Assembly (NCBI GenBank): GCA_902790905.1
Contig: CADATO010000017.1
Location: 1 to 51,062 of the forward strand
Length of the DNA stretch: 51,062 nucleotides
Reading direction: 5' to 3'
DNA from: an uncultured Eubacteriales bacterium
GTDB lineage: Bacteria; Bacillota; Clostridia; Peptostreptococcales; Anaerovoracaceae
Made by a program: the position numbers and the translations under genes. The notes under the pieces were generated by a model. It made no database searches and had not been told where the DNA came from. It saw only the letters and a list, made by a program, of their open reading frames with translations. Each line of letters starts with the position of its first letter. The first letter of the stretch is position 1. Below, piece after piece: positions 8,743 through 17,098 of this stretch.

Positions 8743-9093
8743 ATGTTAGGATTATTATTGTATGTTTGCATGTCAGCTGCCGGTCTGACAATGATAAAAA
8801 TCGGAACGTCAAAAGAAAGCACTCTTCTGCTTGATTCAGCCGGCTTCAATCTGAAACTGAGCTGGATATTGGTCATCGGCCTCTGCGTCTATGTTCTCAG
8901 TTTTCTGCTATCAATAATGGTAATGAAAAGAATGAATCTGACGATCTTTTATCCGGTGTCAGCCGGGTTGATCTATATACTGGTTTCGCTGTCAGGTTTT
9001 TTGATTTTAAAAGAAGCGATTACGATTCAGCAACTGATAGGCATGGCCATTATCCTGAGCGGAATCATTGTCATGAACCTGGGACGAAGTTAA
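8743..9093 (+). CDS. SMR/EmrE-type small membrane protein, probable lipid-sugar flippase subunit
   Basis: The 116-residue product has four predicted membrane helices and the SMR-like C-terminus (FLILKEAITIQQLIGMAIIL, then SGIIVMNLG). Proteins of this class next to DPM1-like transferases (ArnE/ArnF-like) are thought to move the polyprenyl-phosphate sugar across the membrane. The ATG at 8743 has AAAGGA 7 bases upstream; an in-frame ATG at 8716 lies inside the transferase gene and has a poorer site. It is the last gene of the operon. Confidence 0.8.
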   Translation: MLGLLLYVCMSAAGLTMIKIGTSKESTLLLDSAGFNLKLSWILVIGLCVYVLSFLLSIMVMKRMNLTIFYPVSAGLIYILVSLSGFLILKEAITIQQLIGMAIILSGIIVMNLGRS

Positions 9094-9097
9094 TCTA

Positions 9098-9138
9098 AAC
9101 GGGGATAGGCACTGGAGTCGACCTATCCCCGTTGTTTT
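9098..9138 (+). terminator. Rho-independent terminator of the glycan operon
   Basis: AACGGGGATAGG (9098-9109) pairs perfectly with CCTATCCCCGTT (9122-9133) and is followed by GTTTT. The T-tract is interrupted by the IS beginning at 9140. Confidence 0.9.
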
Positions 9139-9139
9139 A
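9132..9139. repeat. Left copy of the 8-bp target-site duplication
   Basis: TTGTTTTA immediately precedes the IS left end and is repeated exactly after the right end at 10116-10123. An 8-bp duplication is the expected size for the IS256 family. Confidence 0.9.
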
Positions 9140-10115
9140 GGGATATAGGACAAAAAGAGTTGGTGGCTAGTCCCAATAAACTGGATACTCAGAGGAATGA
9201 TGAAGTTCGCCCCAGATAATGGCGTCACCCCACATCGGGATAGTGCCTGCCCGTTGTTCTTTCCAGATCATTCTCTTGTAAAGATCAGCGATGCTCTGGT
9301 CAGTCGGCATCGTTTTCAATATCTCAGAAGCAGAAAGCGGTCTTGGTGAGTTCATGTAGCACCACCAAAAGACCGCTTTTATACGTCTCTCAACAATGAG
9401 CCCCCCTGTGGTTGTGGAGCACCTCTCTCAATCCGGCATTCGTGCCTCCTTCAATGAGATTGTTCGTGGACAGAATATTTCCAAGTTCAGCACGCAAAGA
9501 CTCATCCAAATAAGTGAACATCGTCTTTTCCTTAAGCAATCTCAGAATGGAACGCAGCGCCTTAATGAGCCGCTCATGGGTAGGCCTGCTGTTGGTTCCG
9601 GGATCCGCGACATGAGAGCGCTCCAGGCTCTCGCTTTTTCGTATCTGCACAGATACCAGCCAAGGGCATGGTCTTCGTCACGGCAGATCAGTACACATGC
9701 TTTTTCCCCAAGGTAGATCCCATCGACATACAGGATATCTCTTGGTGTGTCGATCACTGGAGGCAGCGTCCATATCTCCCAAAACCGCGAGGTCTTTCGC
9801 CGGAAAGTCCGTCCTTCGCCAGGAAGATCACTCTGTACACCTTTGCCGAACAGCCACTTAAGGAAGAGCTGAAGTTGCTTGGCCGCATTGTCTATCTTAG
9901 GTGTGACAATTGATCTGCAGGCATTACAGAACCACCGTTGTGTTCCGCTTTTATTCTTCCCGTACCTGATGCAACGTTCTCCGCAAACAGGGCAAATGAC
10001 GTGTTTCATTCCATCTTCCTCCAGAATACTTGTTCTAGGGAAGATATAACCCGAATTCACAATGAAATTTCAATGCATTCTTAACTATTTACCAACTCTT
10101 TTTGTCCTATAACCC
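9140..10115 (-). mobile_element. IS1249-like (IS256 superfamily) element, internally deleted
   Basis: This 976-bp element is bounded by 25-bp inverted repeats at 9140-9164 and 10091-10115 that differ at one base (GGGATATAGG against GGGTTATAGG, then ACAAAAAGAGTTGGT in both). It is flanked by the 8-bp direct repeat TTGTTTTA. Its transposase is broken by a deletion and a frameshift, so it cannot move by itself. The insertion lies in the T-tract of the terminator at 9098 and at the stop codon of the convergent gene at 10121; the duplication restored both. Confidence 0.92.
9167..10009 (-). pseudogene. IS1249-like transposase, deleted and frameshifted
   Basis: Translation starts at MKHVICPVCG (GGAGGAAGA upstream) and runs through the zinc motif and VDGIYLGEKACVLICRDEDH to LMSRI. 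There it jumps, with a frame change near 9610, to a segment (RPTHERLIKALRSILRLLKE) that in full-length relatives lies about 100 residues later. The missing part would include part of the DDE catalytic core. A second frameshift, an extra G in a G6 run near 9405, separates HNHRG from RRIKAVFWWCYMNSPRPLSA. The C-terminus MPTDQSIADLYKRM is otherwise normal and ends at a TAG just inside the terminal repeat. Confidence 0.88.
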
Positions 10116-10123
10116 TTGTTTTA
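10116..10123. repeat. Right copy of the 8-bp target-site duplication
   Basis: TTGTTTTA directly follows the IS right end. Its last three bases (TTA on plus) are the TAA stop codon of the minus-strand gene that begins at 10636. Confidence 0.9.
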
Positions 10124-10636
10124 TTTCTTCTTTCTTTTCTTATTCTTGCGCTTCTGGCTCGCATTGTACGCACGGGCCTCCGCACGGTATTCATTGCCGT
10201 CGTAGACGGTGATCTTTCGGATCCTCGCCATGCGCTTGATCTCCTCGGCGTCGGCATTCTTGAAGAACGCCTTGCGTGTACGGATGCCTCTCGTGAAGAA
10301 GAGCAGCGTCACATCCGGGGCGGCCGGGTTGTTCTCGAATGTTAGATACTCGATCTCATCCCAGCTCCAGAGCTCGTCGCTCGTATACAGCCGCAAATCC
10401 GTGCAGCTTTCAAGTCCGCGCTCCGTCACCGCGTCATATTTCTTTAGCAGGATCGCCAGCGCCAGCAGAACAGAAAGGATAGCGCACACGATGTGGAACC
10501 TGCTGAAGATCGCTCCCGCGACCAGCACGGCCACACAAAACCACGCGTAAAAGATGACATACGACTTACGCTTTTTTGTATTGACGGCCACATATACCGG
10601 TGTTGTGAGATCATCCCATGGGAGCTTACTGGCCAT
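10121..10636 (-). CDS. Hypothetical membrane protein with two N-terminal helices
   Basis: I do not recognise a family for this 171-residue protein. A short cytoplasmic N-terminus is followed by two adjacent hydrophobic helices (about 25-65), then a soluble domain with SWDEIEYLTFENNP and a beta-rich stretch, and a very basic tail (QKRKNKKRKKK). The general plan (two helices plus a small soluble domain) is like YcxB-type or bPH-type proteins, but this is only a resemblance. The start is supported by GAGGAG. The stop codon lies within the IS target duplication. Confidence 0.65.
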   Translation of the reverse strand: MASKLPWDDLTTPVYVAVNTKKRKSYVIFYAWFCVAVLVAGAIFSRFHIVCAILSVLLALAILLKKYDAVTERGLESCTDLRLYTSDELWSWDEIEYLTFENNPAAPDVTLLFFTRGIRTRKAFFKNADAEEIKRMARIRKITVYDGNEYRAEARAYNASQKRKNKKRKKK

Positions 10637-10653
10637 GAATCTTTCTCCTCTAA

Positions 10654-10690
10654 GAAAAAACGCTGCCGCCGAGAAAGATCAGCGGCAGCG
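10654..10690 (-). terminator. Terminator of the nhaC-like gene
   Basis: On the minus strand CGCTGCCGC (10690-10682) pairs perfectly with GCGGCAGCG (10669-10661) and is followed by TTTTTTC. It lies 18 bases after the antiporter stop codon and just before the start of the small membrane protein gene. Confidence 0.9.
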
Positions 10691-10708
10691 TCATAGTGAA
10701 TACAGATA

Positions 10709-12268
10709 CTAAGCGTTGATCTGCGGTGCTTTGCCTGCAGCGCGGAGCGCTTCCAGATTCTTGACCGCCAGTTCATGTTCTTCTTCAGGTGCTTCTGCGG
10801 GTTCGCCTGCCTTGGTTTTCTTGAAGAGGTTGGTGTACGAACCATCAGCCCAGAAGATGTTGCGGCCGAGCCAGCATGTGATCGCCGCGTAGAACGGGTT
10901 GACGAGGTTGACGAATGCGAACGGGAAGTATGCGAACGGGCTCATGCCGAGCGCTGTGCTCTGCCATGCGCCGCATGCTGTCCACGGGAACATCGGCGAC
11001 CAGAGTGTGCCGGCGTCCTCGAGTGTTCTGGACATCATGTTGCGGGCAAGACCCATTTCGTCGAACTTGTCTGCATACAGCGGAGCCGGGACGGAGATAC
11101 CGAGGAACTGGTCGCCCATCGCCGCGTCGCAGAAGATACCGGTCAGCATGGTTGCGGTAACGAGCTGTCCAGGTGTGTGGAGCTTATGCTTGATGCCGCT
11201 GAAGAGTCTGTCGACAACGCCTGCACCTTCGAGTGCACCGCCGTAACCGACAGCAAGGATAACGAGGTTGATTGTCCACAGGGTGCCTTCCATGCCGCCT
11301 GCCTTGCCGAGGATGTCGTTGACATCTGTGCTGGCAGTTTCGACACTGCTGAGGCCGTAGTGGAGCAGATCACAGATGGCGCCGAATGTGACACCGTCCG
11401 CCCATACAGCTTCTGCCTGGAAGATGATCGAAGTGACGATCGCTACGGCTACTGCGAGCAGGATGCCCGGAAGAGCCGGCATCTTCACGATGCAGACTAC
11501 GATGATCACGATGAGCGGGATGAACACGAGCGGGTTCATATTGAATGTATCGCCGATCGCATTGATGATCTCGATGGCCTTGGAGTCATCATACCCTGCA
11601 GCATTTGCTCTGAGGCCCAGGATCGTGTACAGGACGAGCGCGATCAGGAACGTCGGACCAGTGGTCGAAACCATCGCGCGGACGTGATCGAAAAGACCTG
11701 TGTTGGATACACCAGCAGCAAGGTTGGTGGTGTCGGACAGCGGCGAGAATTTATCGCCTACGTATGCGCCGGAGATAACCATGCCTGCAGTCAGGGCCGG
11801 ATTGAGGCCGAGGCCGAGACCGATGCCCATGAATGCAACACCGACGGTCGCTGTCGTGGTCCAGGAAGAACCGCAGGCCAGACCTGTGATCGCGCACAGG
11901 ATGCAGCCGACCGGCAGGAATACCTTCGGCGACAGCAGCTTCAGTCCGTAGAAGATCAGGGCCGGGATGGTGCCCGCTGCCATGAATGATGCAACAAGGA
12001 AACCAACCGTGAGCAGGATCAGGATTGCTTCAAGCGTGTTGCTGATTCTGGCAATGATCGATGCCAAAATGTCCTTGAAGGTGCGGCCATATGCGACACC
12101 TACTGCACAAGCCACGCACATGGAGATGACGAGCGGCATGTGCGCGTCTACGTAATACCCTTCGATGGCCAGGTTGTAAATCATTAGAGCGGCCATGCAA
12201 AGGATTGGCAGGATTGCGGCCCAAAGAGCCGGAAGCCTTACCTCTCTTTGTTTTTTCTCCTTACTCAT
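10709..12268 (-). CDS. nhaC: NhaC-family Na+/H+ antiporter
   Basis: This 519-residue protein has about a dozen membrane segments. The family core is clear: GSSWTTTATVGVAFMGIGLG followed by SGAYVGDKFSPLSDTTNLA, and later FCDAAMGDQFLGISVP. NhaC-type proteins exchange cytoplasmic Na+ for protons, or in related members amino-acid substrates such as malate/lactate. The C-terminal tail is acidic (EAPEEEHELAV). It is transcribed alone from the promoter at 12376 and ends at a strong terminator. Ion specificity cannot be read from the sequence. Confidence 0.9.
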   Translation of the reverse strand: MSKEKKQREVRLPALWAAILPILCMAALMIYNLAIEGYYVDAHMPLVISMCVACAVGVAYGRTFKDILASIIARISNTLEAILILLTVGFLVASFMAAGTIPALIFYGLKLLSPKVFLPVGCILCAITGLACGSSWTTTATVGVAFMGIGLGLGLNPALTAGMVISGAYVGDKFSPLSDTTNLAAGVSNTGLFDHVRAMVSTTGPTFLIALVLYTILGLRANAAGYDDSKAIEIINAIGDTFNMNPLVFIPLIVIIVVCIVKMPALPGILLAVAVAIVTSIIFQAEAVWADGVTFGAICDLLHYGLSSVETASTDVNDILGKAGGMEGTLWTINLVILAVGYGGALEGAGVVDRLFSGIKHKLHTPGQLVTATMLTGIFCDAAMGDQFLGISVPAPLYADKFDEMGLARNMMSRTLEDAGTLWSPMFPWTACGAWQSTALGMSPFAYFPFAFVNLVNPFYAAITCWLGRNIFWADGSYTNLFKKTKAGEPAEAPEEEHELAVKNLEALRAAGKAPQINA

Positions 12269-12375
12269 GTCAATACCTCTCTTTGCTAATGATAATTCCG
12301 CCAGATACTTCGGTATTTCATGCCAAGAGATCCTCTTCTTTATCCCCCTTTGAGAAGCCCGAATTATCTGACATT

Positions 12376-12404
12376 ATTATAGCGCAAATCGACAGAATTT
12401 ACAA
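12376..12404 (-). promoter_or_regulatory. Sigma-A type promoter of the nhaC-like gene
   Basis: On the minus strand TTGTAA (12404-12399), a 17-base spacer and TATAAT (12381-12376). The start codon lies about 100 bases downstream. Confidence 0.7.
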
Positions 12405-12483
12405 TCATTTCCACAATATTATACCCACCGTCTACTTTCCGGCGTGCGCCTGCAGACGCCGCATTTCCGCTGTCTGCGGCCGT

Positions 12484-13389
12484 TCATTCTTTATAAATAA
12501 TTGAAAAACCATCGAAGAAATACTGCTTCATGGTCTCCGGATCGCCGTAATACCCGTACTTTTCATCCCGCAGCGGCACGCCCTCCGCCGTTCCGTCCCG
12601 AACAGCGAGCAGCGATTCCCTGATCATGCCCGTGCAGGAAGGCGGCATGATGAAGTCGTTGTGAGACGTGTAGACCGCCCGGATCTCCGGCAGTTCCCGC
12701 TCGATCCGCTCGAGCGAGGCGATGTACTGATCCAGATCCGAATACCCCAGCACGTCGTTCCCGAACTGCACGTAGATGGCGCCGAGATAGATCATATCTC
12801 CCGAGAAGAGGATCTTTTCGCGAAGATCATACAGCATGAGGTGATCTTCCAGATGCCCCGGTGTGTAAAGCAGCCTGACCTGCCTGCTGCCGAGATCAAA
12901 CACGTGCCCGTCTTCCACGGGCCGCGCATTGAACGGCCGGATCCAGTAGTCCGCCGGGTCAAACCCTTCCGGGTAGCCGAACAGGAACATATCGGGATCC
13001 GTCTGGTTCCTGAGAGGTTCTTTGGGGCAGCCTTCCCTGGCCTGCCGGAGCGCACCGGCTTCGTCCGCGATCAGCACTTCACGGAATCGCCAGTTGTTCC
13101 CGGTATGGTCAAAATGCCGGTGGCAGTTCACAACCGTGAGTTCCCCCGGCCACAGTTCCCGCACCAGCGGCTCGATATTGCAGATGCCCATGCCGGTGTC
13201 GAGCAGCAGCGCCCGCTCGCTGCCCTTGATGAGATAGACGTTCACTTCCTGCAGATGCTGCGGTTCGCAGATCGCAACGATATCGCCCGGCAGTTCGTAG
13301 CAGGCGAACCATCCGCCGCAGTCGTTCTCCACAGGGAGGCGTTTGTATTTCGCATAGTATGGTCTCGGCTCCGGTGTTCTCCATTTCAT
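12484..13389 (-). CDS. Metallo-beta-lactamase-fold hydrolase
   Basis: The 301-residue product has the zinc-binding HRHFDH motif (H90, H92, D94, H95) after DTGMG (64-68), plus a later histidine in YTPGHLEDHLMLY and aspartate in LFSGDMIYLG, giving a complete binuclear site. The architecture is that of glyoxalase II-like or general MBL hydrolases; the substrate is unknown. Its ATG overlaps the stop of the upstream DMT transporter gene as ATGA, so the two are translated together. Confidence 0.88.
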   Translation of the reverse strand: MKWRTPEPRPYYAKYKRLPVENDCGGWFACYELPGDIVAICEPQHLQEVNVYLIKGSERALLLDTGMGICNIEPLVRELWPGELTVVNCHRHFDHTGNNWRFREVLIADEAGALRQAREGCPKEPLRNQTDPDMFLFGYPEGFDPADYWIRPFNARPVEDGHVFDLGSRQVRLLYTPGHLEDHLMLYDLREKILFSGDMIYLGAIYVQFGNDVLGYSDLDQYIASLERIERELPEIRAVYTSHNDFIMPPSCTGMIRESLLAVRDGTAEGVPLRDEKYGYYGDPETMKQYFFDGFSIIYKE

Positions 13390-14273
13390 TGGTTATTCTC
13401 CTCGCTCTTCAATGCGATCACGGTCACAGACGCCATGATCAGCACCGCGCCGATGAGCTGCGGCACCGTCAGCATCTTGCCAAAGATAAAGATGGACAGC
13501 ACGACCGTGGTGACCGGCAGCACGTTCTCGAACGCCGATACAACGGTCGGCGAAAGATTGCCGATCGCGTAGACATACCCGAACTGCCCGATGATCATGC
13601 ACACGATGGCAGTCACCACGGTGAGCAGAATGCCGGTCTGTGTCAAGACCACCGGCGCATGCGTTGCCGCCTGGCTGATGACGGTCAGCGGGATCTGCAC
13701 GATCGCACCGGCTGCGAACATGCCCGCCAGCAGCGTGAGAAGATCGTATCTGTCAAACAGCGTCTTCGTATAGACGATATAAAACGCCCAGAGGATCGCC
13801 GCCGTGAACATCGCGGCCAGACCGAGGGCACTGATCCCCATGGGTTCGCCGCGGACCAGCAGATACACCCCGAAGATCGACGCGCAGGCGCACAGGATCT
13901 TCAGCGGCGTGATCCGGCTGCCATAGACCAGCCGGTCCCCGATCATGCCGAAAATCGGGACGGTCGCCATGATCAGTGAGGAAAAAGAGGCGGACGTCAG
14001 CCCTGTCCCCAGGCTTTCAATGGTGAAATACAGCGCCATGCCGACCCCGCCGGCAATGAAGACCCGCAGCCTGTCCTTCTTTTCGATATGCAGCCCGCCG
14101 CGGAATATCACGCATGCCGCCGTCAGAAGAACCGCCCCGATCACCAGCCGGCACAACGTAAAGACCGCCGGGGGCATGAAGTCCATCATGTACTCGATCG
14201 CGATGAAGTCGATCCCCCAGATCACATTGACGCCTATGATCGCCAGCAGCGGGCCGGCCTTTGTCTTCTGCAT
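13386..14273 (-). CDS. EamA/DMT-family transporter
   Basis: The 295-residue product has ten membrane helices in two repeated EamA halves (NVIWGIDFIAIEYM in the first, GLAAMFTAAILWAFYIVYTK in the second). Such proteins usually export amino acids or metabolites. The chosen ATG has GGAGGA at the right distance; an in-frame ATG six codons earlier lies before this site. It is the first gene of a two-gene unit with the MBL hydrolase, which suggests that the hydrolase product or substrate is transported, but this is inference. Confidence 0.88.
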   Translation of the reverse strand: MQKTKAGPLLAIIGVNVIWGIDFIAIEYMMDFMPPAVFTLCRLVIGAVLLTAACVIFRGGLHIEKKDRLRVFIAGGVGMALYFTIESLGTGLTSASFSSLIMATVPIFGMIGDRLVYGSRITPLKILCACASIFGVYLLVRGEPMGISALGLAAMFTAAILWAFYIVYTKTLFDRYDLLTLLAGMFAAGAIVQIPLTVISQAATHAPVVLTQTGILLTVVTAIVCMIIGQFGYVYAIGNLSPTVVSAFENVLPVTTVVLSIFIFGKMLTVPQLIGAVLIMASVTVIALKSEENNQ

Positions 14274-14318
14274 GTTATTTCCTCCGGTCATTCTCTTTTC
14301 GCCATCCTATTATACAAT

Positions 14319-14370
14319 AAAAAGAGACAGACTTTCGGACGTGTTGCTGCCCGCAGCCTGTCTCTTTTTT
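14319..14370. terminator. Bidirectional terminator between the Na/Pi and DMT genes
   Basis: AAAAAGAGACAG (14319-14330) pairs with CTGTCTCTTTTT (14358-14369), with T-tracts on both strands. On the minus strand it ends the Na/Pi cotransporter message. A small inner stem (GCTGC/GCAGC) lies in the loop. Confidence 0.8.
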
Positions 14371-14422
14371 ATGATTCCGGGTCCGGGAGAATAGGAGAAT
14401 CGGACTCGGAGAGGGGGCTGTA

Positions 14423-16183
14423 TTAACCTGCCAGCGAATACATCTCCTTGTACTTGCTGAACTGCTGCAGGAATTCTTCGTTCTGGCGGTACCCAATGTC
14501 GTCCTGCACCTGGTGTGCGCCGAAGTTGCCCGCTTCCAGGATATCGACCGCCACATTGCTGCAGTGATCCGAGATCCGCTCGTAGTCGGTCAGGATGTCG
14601 TTAAACACGAAGCCGTTCTCCAGCGTGCATTCCTGCCGCGCGACTCTGGCGATGTGGTTGGTCTTGAGCGCGTCGCACAGATCGTCGATGACCTCTTCCA
14701 GCGGGTCGATCCTGCGCGCCTTCTCCGTATCGCCTTCCACGAATGCCTCGATGGTCAGCTCGGTGATGTCTCTGACCGCCCGCTCCAGCACGTTGAGTTC
14801 CTCCATGCCGGGCGCCGAGAAATTGATCTTCTTCGCTTCGATCTCTTCGACCGCTTCGCCGATGTTTCTGGCATGGTCGGAGATCCGCTCAAAGTCCGAC
14901 AGCACGCGGAGGTACTTGCCGACTTCTTTGGACTGGTCTTCCGTCAGGTCGTTCTTGGTGATCTTGGCCAGGTAGATGCCCAGTTTGTCTTCATACCGGT
15001 CGAGCACGCTCTCGAGGTCGTATACCTTTTTCAGCGTCAGTTTGTTGTAGACCTGTCTGGCCGACACCGCACAGAGGACACTCTCCAGGGCTTTCTGCGC
15101 CATGGAGTCGATGACCGTCTTGCTCTGCGCAAGCGCCAGGGTCGGATGCTCAAGGAATCGCACTTCCAGCCGGTCCATATCCGCCTGTTCGGCTGCCGCT
15201 TCTTCGCTCTCCGGGAACAGCATGCAGACGATCTTCTCCAGCACGCCGATGAACGGCGCCAGCACGATGACGATCGCCAGTCTGTACAGAGAGTTCAGCA
15301 GCGCGATGGTGACCATCGTCATGGTCATCTGCATGAAGCCGAAGCCGATGACCGCGTTGAGCACATAGAAGACTGTACCGCAGATGATCGCACCCAGCAC
15401 GTCGATGATCAGGTAGACAAAAGCGGTTCTCTTGCCGTTGGTGCTCGCCCCGAGCGCGCTGAGCATGACCGGCACGCTGGCGCCGATGCCGATACCCATG
15501 AGGATCGGGAAGGCCATGTCAAACTGCACCGCACCGGTGACGGCCAGCGCCTGCAGGATGCCGACCGCCGCGCTCGCGCTCTGGATCACCGCCGTGATCA
15601 GAAGCCCCACGAGGACGCCGAGGATCGGATTGGAAAAGCTCAGCAGCAGATTGACGAAGTTCTCATCTTCGCGCAGCGGCGTGATCGCGCCCGACATCAT
15701 GCTCATGCCGTACATCAGGACGGCAAAGCCCAGCATGATCCCGCCGACGTTCTTCGTGGCGGATTTCTTCGAGAACATCCACAGCGCGATACCGATCAGC
15801 GCCACAAGGCCCGTCAGCATCGCGGTATTGAGATAGGCGGCCACGCTCGCGCCGGAGCCGCCCAGACTGTTCAGACACAGGATCCAGCCCGTGATACTCG
15901 TTCCGAGGATCGCCCCCAGCACGACGCCGATCGCCTGCCGCACCTGCATCATGCCCGAGTTGACGAAGCCGACGACCATGACCGAGGTTGCCGACGATGA
16001 CTGGATGACCGTCGTGACGCCGGTGCCCAGCAGGATCCCCTTTACTGTATTGCCGGACAGCTTGTACAGGATCATCTCCATCCTGCTGCCCGCTACCTTT
16101 TTTAAGGAATCGCCCATGACGGACATGCCGAACAGGAACATCGCAACGCCGCCAAGCAGTGATACTATATTCGTTGCATCCAT
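14423..16183 (-). CDS. Na+/phosphate cotransporter with C-terminal PhoU-like domain
   Basis: The 586-residue product has two inverted Na/Pi repeats carrying the signature QSSSATS (first half) and QSASAAVG (second half) in about eight membrane segments. About 230 residues of helical PhoU-like sequence follow (FERISDHARNIGEAVEEI and YERISDHCSNVAVDI). The family takes up phosphate with sodium, and the PhoU part probably regulates it. It sits divergently from a PhoP/PhoR-type pair and has direct TTTACA repeats in its upstream region, in line with phosphate control. Confidence 0.9.
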   Translation of the reverse strand: MDATNIVSLLGGVAMFLFGMSVMGDSLKKVAGSRMEMILYKLSGNTVKGILLGTGVTTVIQSSSATSVMVVGFVNSGMMQVRQAIGVVLGAILGTSITGWILCLNSLGGSGASVAAYLNTAMLTGLVALIGIALWMFSKKSATKNVGGIMLGFAVLMYGMSMMSGAITPLREDENFVNLLLSFSNPILGVLVGLLITAVIQSASAAVGILQALAVTGAVQFDMAFPILMGIGIGASVPVMLSALGASTNGKRTAFVYLIIDVLGAIICGTVFYVLNAVIGFGFMQMTMTMVTIALLNSLYRLAIVIVLAPFIGVLEKIVCMLFPESEEAAAEQADMDRLEVRFLEHPTLALAQSKTVIDSMAQKALESVLCAVSARQVYNKLTLKKVYDLESVLDRYEDKLGIYLAKITKNDLTEDQSKEVGKYLRVLSDFERISDHARNIGEAVEEIEAKKINFSAPGMEELNVLERAVRDITELTIEAFVEGDTEKARRIDPLEEVIDDLCDALKTNHIARVARQECTLENGFVFNDILTDYERISDHCSNVAVDILEAGNFGAHQVQDDIGYRQNEEFLQQFSKYKEMYSLAG

Positions 16184-16287
16184 GTAGTTTCCCCTCTGAC
16201 TTTTTTTCTAAAATTCTCTTTTAAATCCTTCTTCTCCATTTTCTCCGCTACCATAACAGGCGAACAAAAAATCTACCGCCAGGTTCA

Positions 16288-16304
16288 TGTAAAATCCATG
16301 TAAA
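16288..16304 (-). promoter_or_regulatory. Pho-box-like direct repeats upstream of the Na/Pi cotransporter
   Basis: Read on the minus strand, two exact TTTACA hexamers (16304-16299 and 16293-16288) are spaced 11 bases start to start, with TGGAT between them. The PhoP box of Gram-positive bacteria is a direct repeat of TT[ATC]ACA-like hexamers with 4-6 base spacing, so this is a good match. It lies between the divergent transporter and the response regulator gene and could serve either. Confidence 0.6.
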
Positions 16305-16417
16305 AAGCGGTCCGCTGTAAAAAAGACGGCCGCCGGACGCCCTGCGGGGGCAGATTTTACAAATTGTTGATACTATCCCGCGGAAAATAGGGTATTCTCA
16401 TTATGGAGGTATTTGGC

Positions 16418-17098
16418 ATGATTTACTGTGTGGAAGACGATGGCAACATCCGGGATCTGATGCTGTATGCGCTGCAGGCAGCGGGATTTGAGGCGGCCGG
16501 CTTTGAAGACAGCACACCCTTCTGGGAGGCTATGAAAGCAGCTCGCCCGGAGCTGGTCATTCTGGATATCATGCTGCCCGAAGAAGACGGGATTTCCATT
16601 CTGAAAAAACTGCGGTCCGTACCGGCGACGGCGGAGATCCCGGTCATCATGGCAACTGCAAAGGGATCCGAATACGACAAAGTGATCGGCCTCGATCTCG
16701 GCGCCGACGACTATCTGGTCAAACCCTTCGGGATGCTGGAGATGGTGGCCCGCATCCGGGCGGTCCTGCGCAGGAGCACACCCGGCAAAGGCGCCGCATC
16801 GATCAGCGCAGGCGCTGTCGAACTGGATCCTGTCCGGCACACCGTCCATGTAGAAGGCCAGCCCGTCTCCCTGACCTTAAAGGAATATGATATTCTCCAG
16901 CTCCTGCTCGAACATCAGGGGCAGGTGTTTTCGCGCGACCAGCTGCTGGAAAAAGCCTGGGGCATCGACTATGCCGGCGAGACCCGGACCGTCGACGTGC
17001 ACATCGGCACGCTCCGGACCAAACTCGGCAGCGCCGGCAGGATGATCGTCACGGTCCGCGGCGTAGGCTACAAACTGGAGGTGCCGGATGACAAGTAA
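16418..17098 (+). CDS. OmpR/PhoB-family response regulator (PhoP-like)
   Basis: The 226-residue product has a receiver domain with the acidic pair E6/D7, phosphoacceptor D50 (VILDIMLP) and K102 (LVKPFG), followed by a winged-helix DNA-binding domain (LTLKEYDILQLLLEH to VRGVGYKLE). The start at 16418 is preceded by GGAGG; the ATG 15 bases earlier overlaps this site. The histidine kinase gene begins inside its last codons. The neighbouring Na/Pi transporter and Pho-box-like repeats point to phosphate sensing. Confidence 0.92.
   Translation: MIYCVEDDGNIRDLMLYALQAAGFEAAGFEDSTPFWEAMKAARPELVILDIMLPEEDGISILKKLRSVPATAEIPVIMATAKGSEYDKVIGLDLGADDYLVKPFGMLEMVARIRAVLRRSTPGKGAASISAGAVELDPVRHTVHVEGQPVSLTLKEYDILQLLLEHQGQVFSRDQLLEKAWGIDYAGETRTVDVHIGTLRTKLGSAGRMIVTVRGVGYKLEVPDDK

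Noticed and set aside
9390-9650. Separate small genes in the second IS
   Set aside because: They align in order with one transposase after correction of a deletion and one extra G, so they are pieces of one pseudogene.
1-10115. A composite transposon carrying the glycan operon between two IS copies
   Set aside because: The two IS copies are diverged in their N-termini, and the right one has its own perfect 8-bp duplication on both sides, so it inserted independently. The outer left end cannot be seen, so transfer of the island by another route is still open.
10775-11989. A 404-codon plus-strand frame opposite the NhaC gene; similar long frames occur at 14513-16000, 28682-30076 and 42789-44108
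   Set aside because: All lie antisense to clear genes, show shadow-type composition (Arg/His/Asp-rich), and have no recognisable motifs or start signals.
12420-12483. A terminator for the MBL gene (GCCGCAGAC with GTCTGCAGGC)
   Set aside because: The stem is bulged and has no T-tract on the minus strand, so it is too weak to call.
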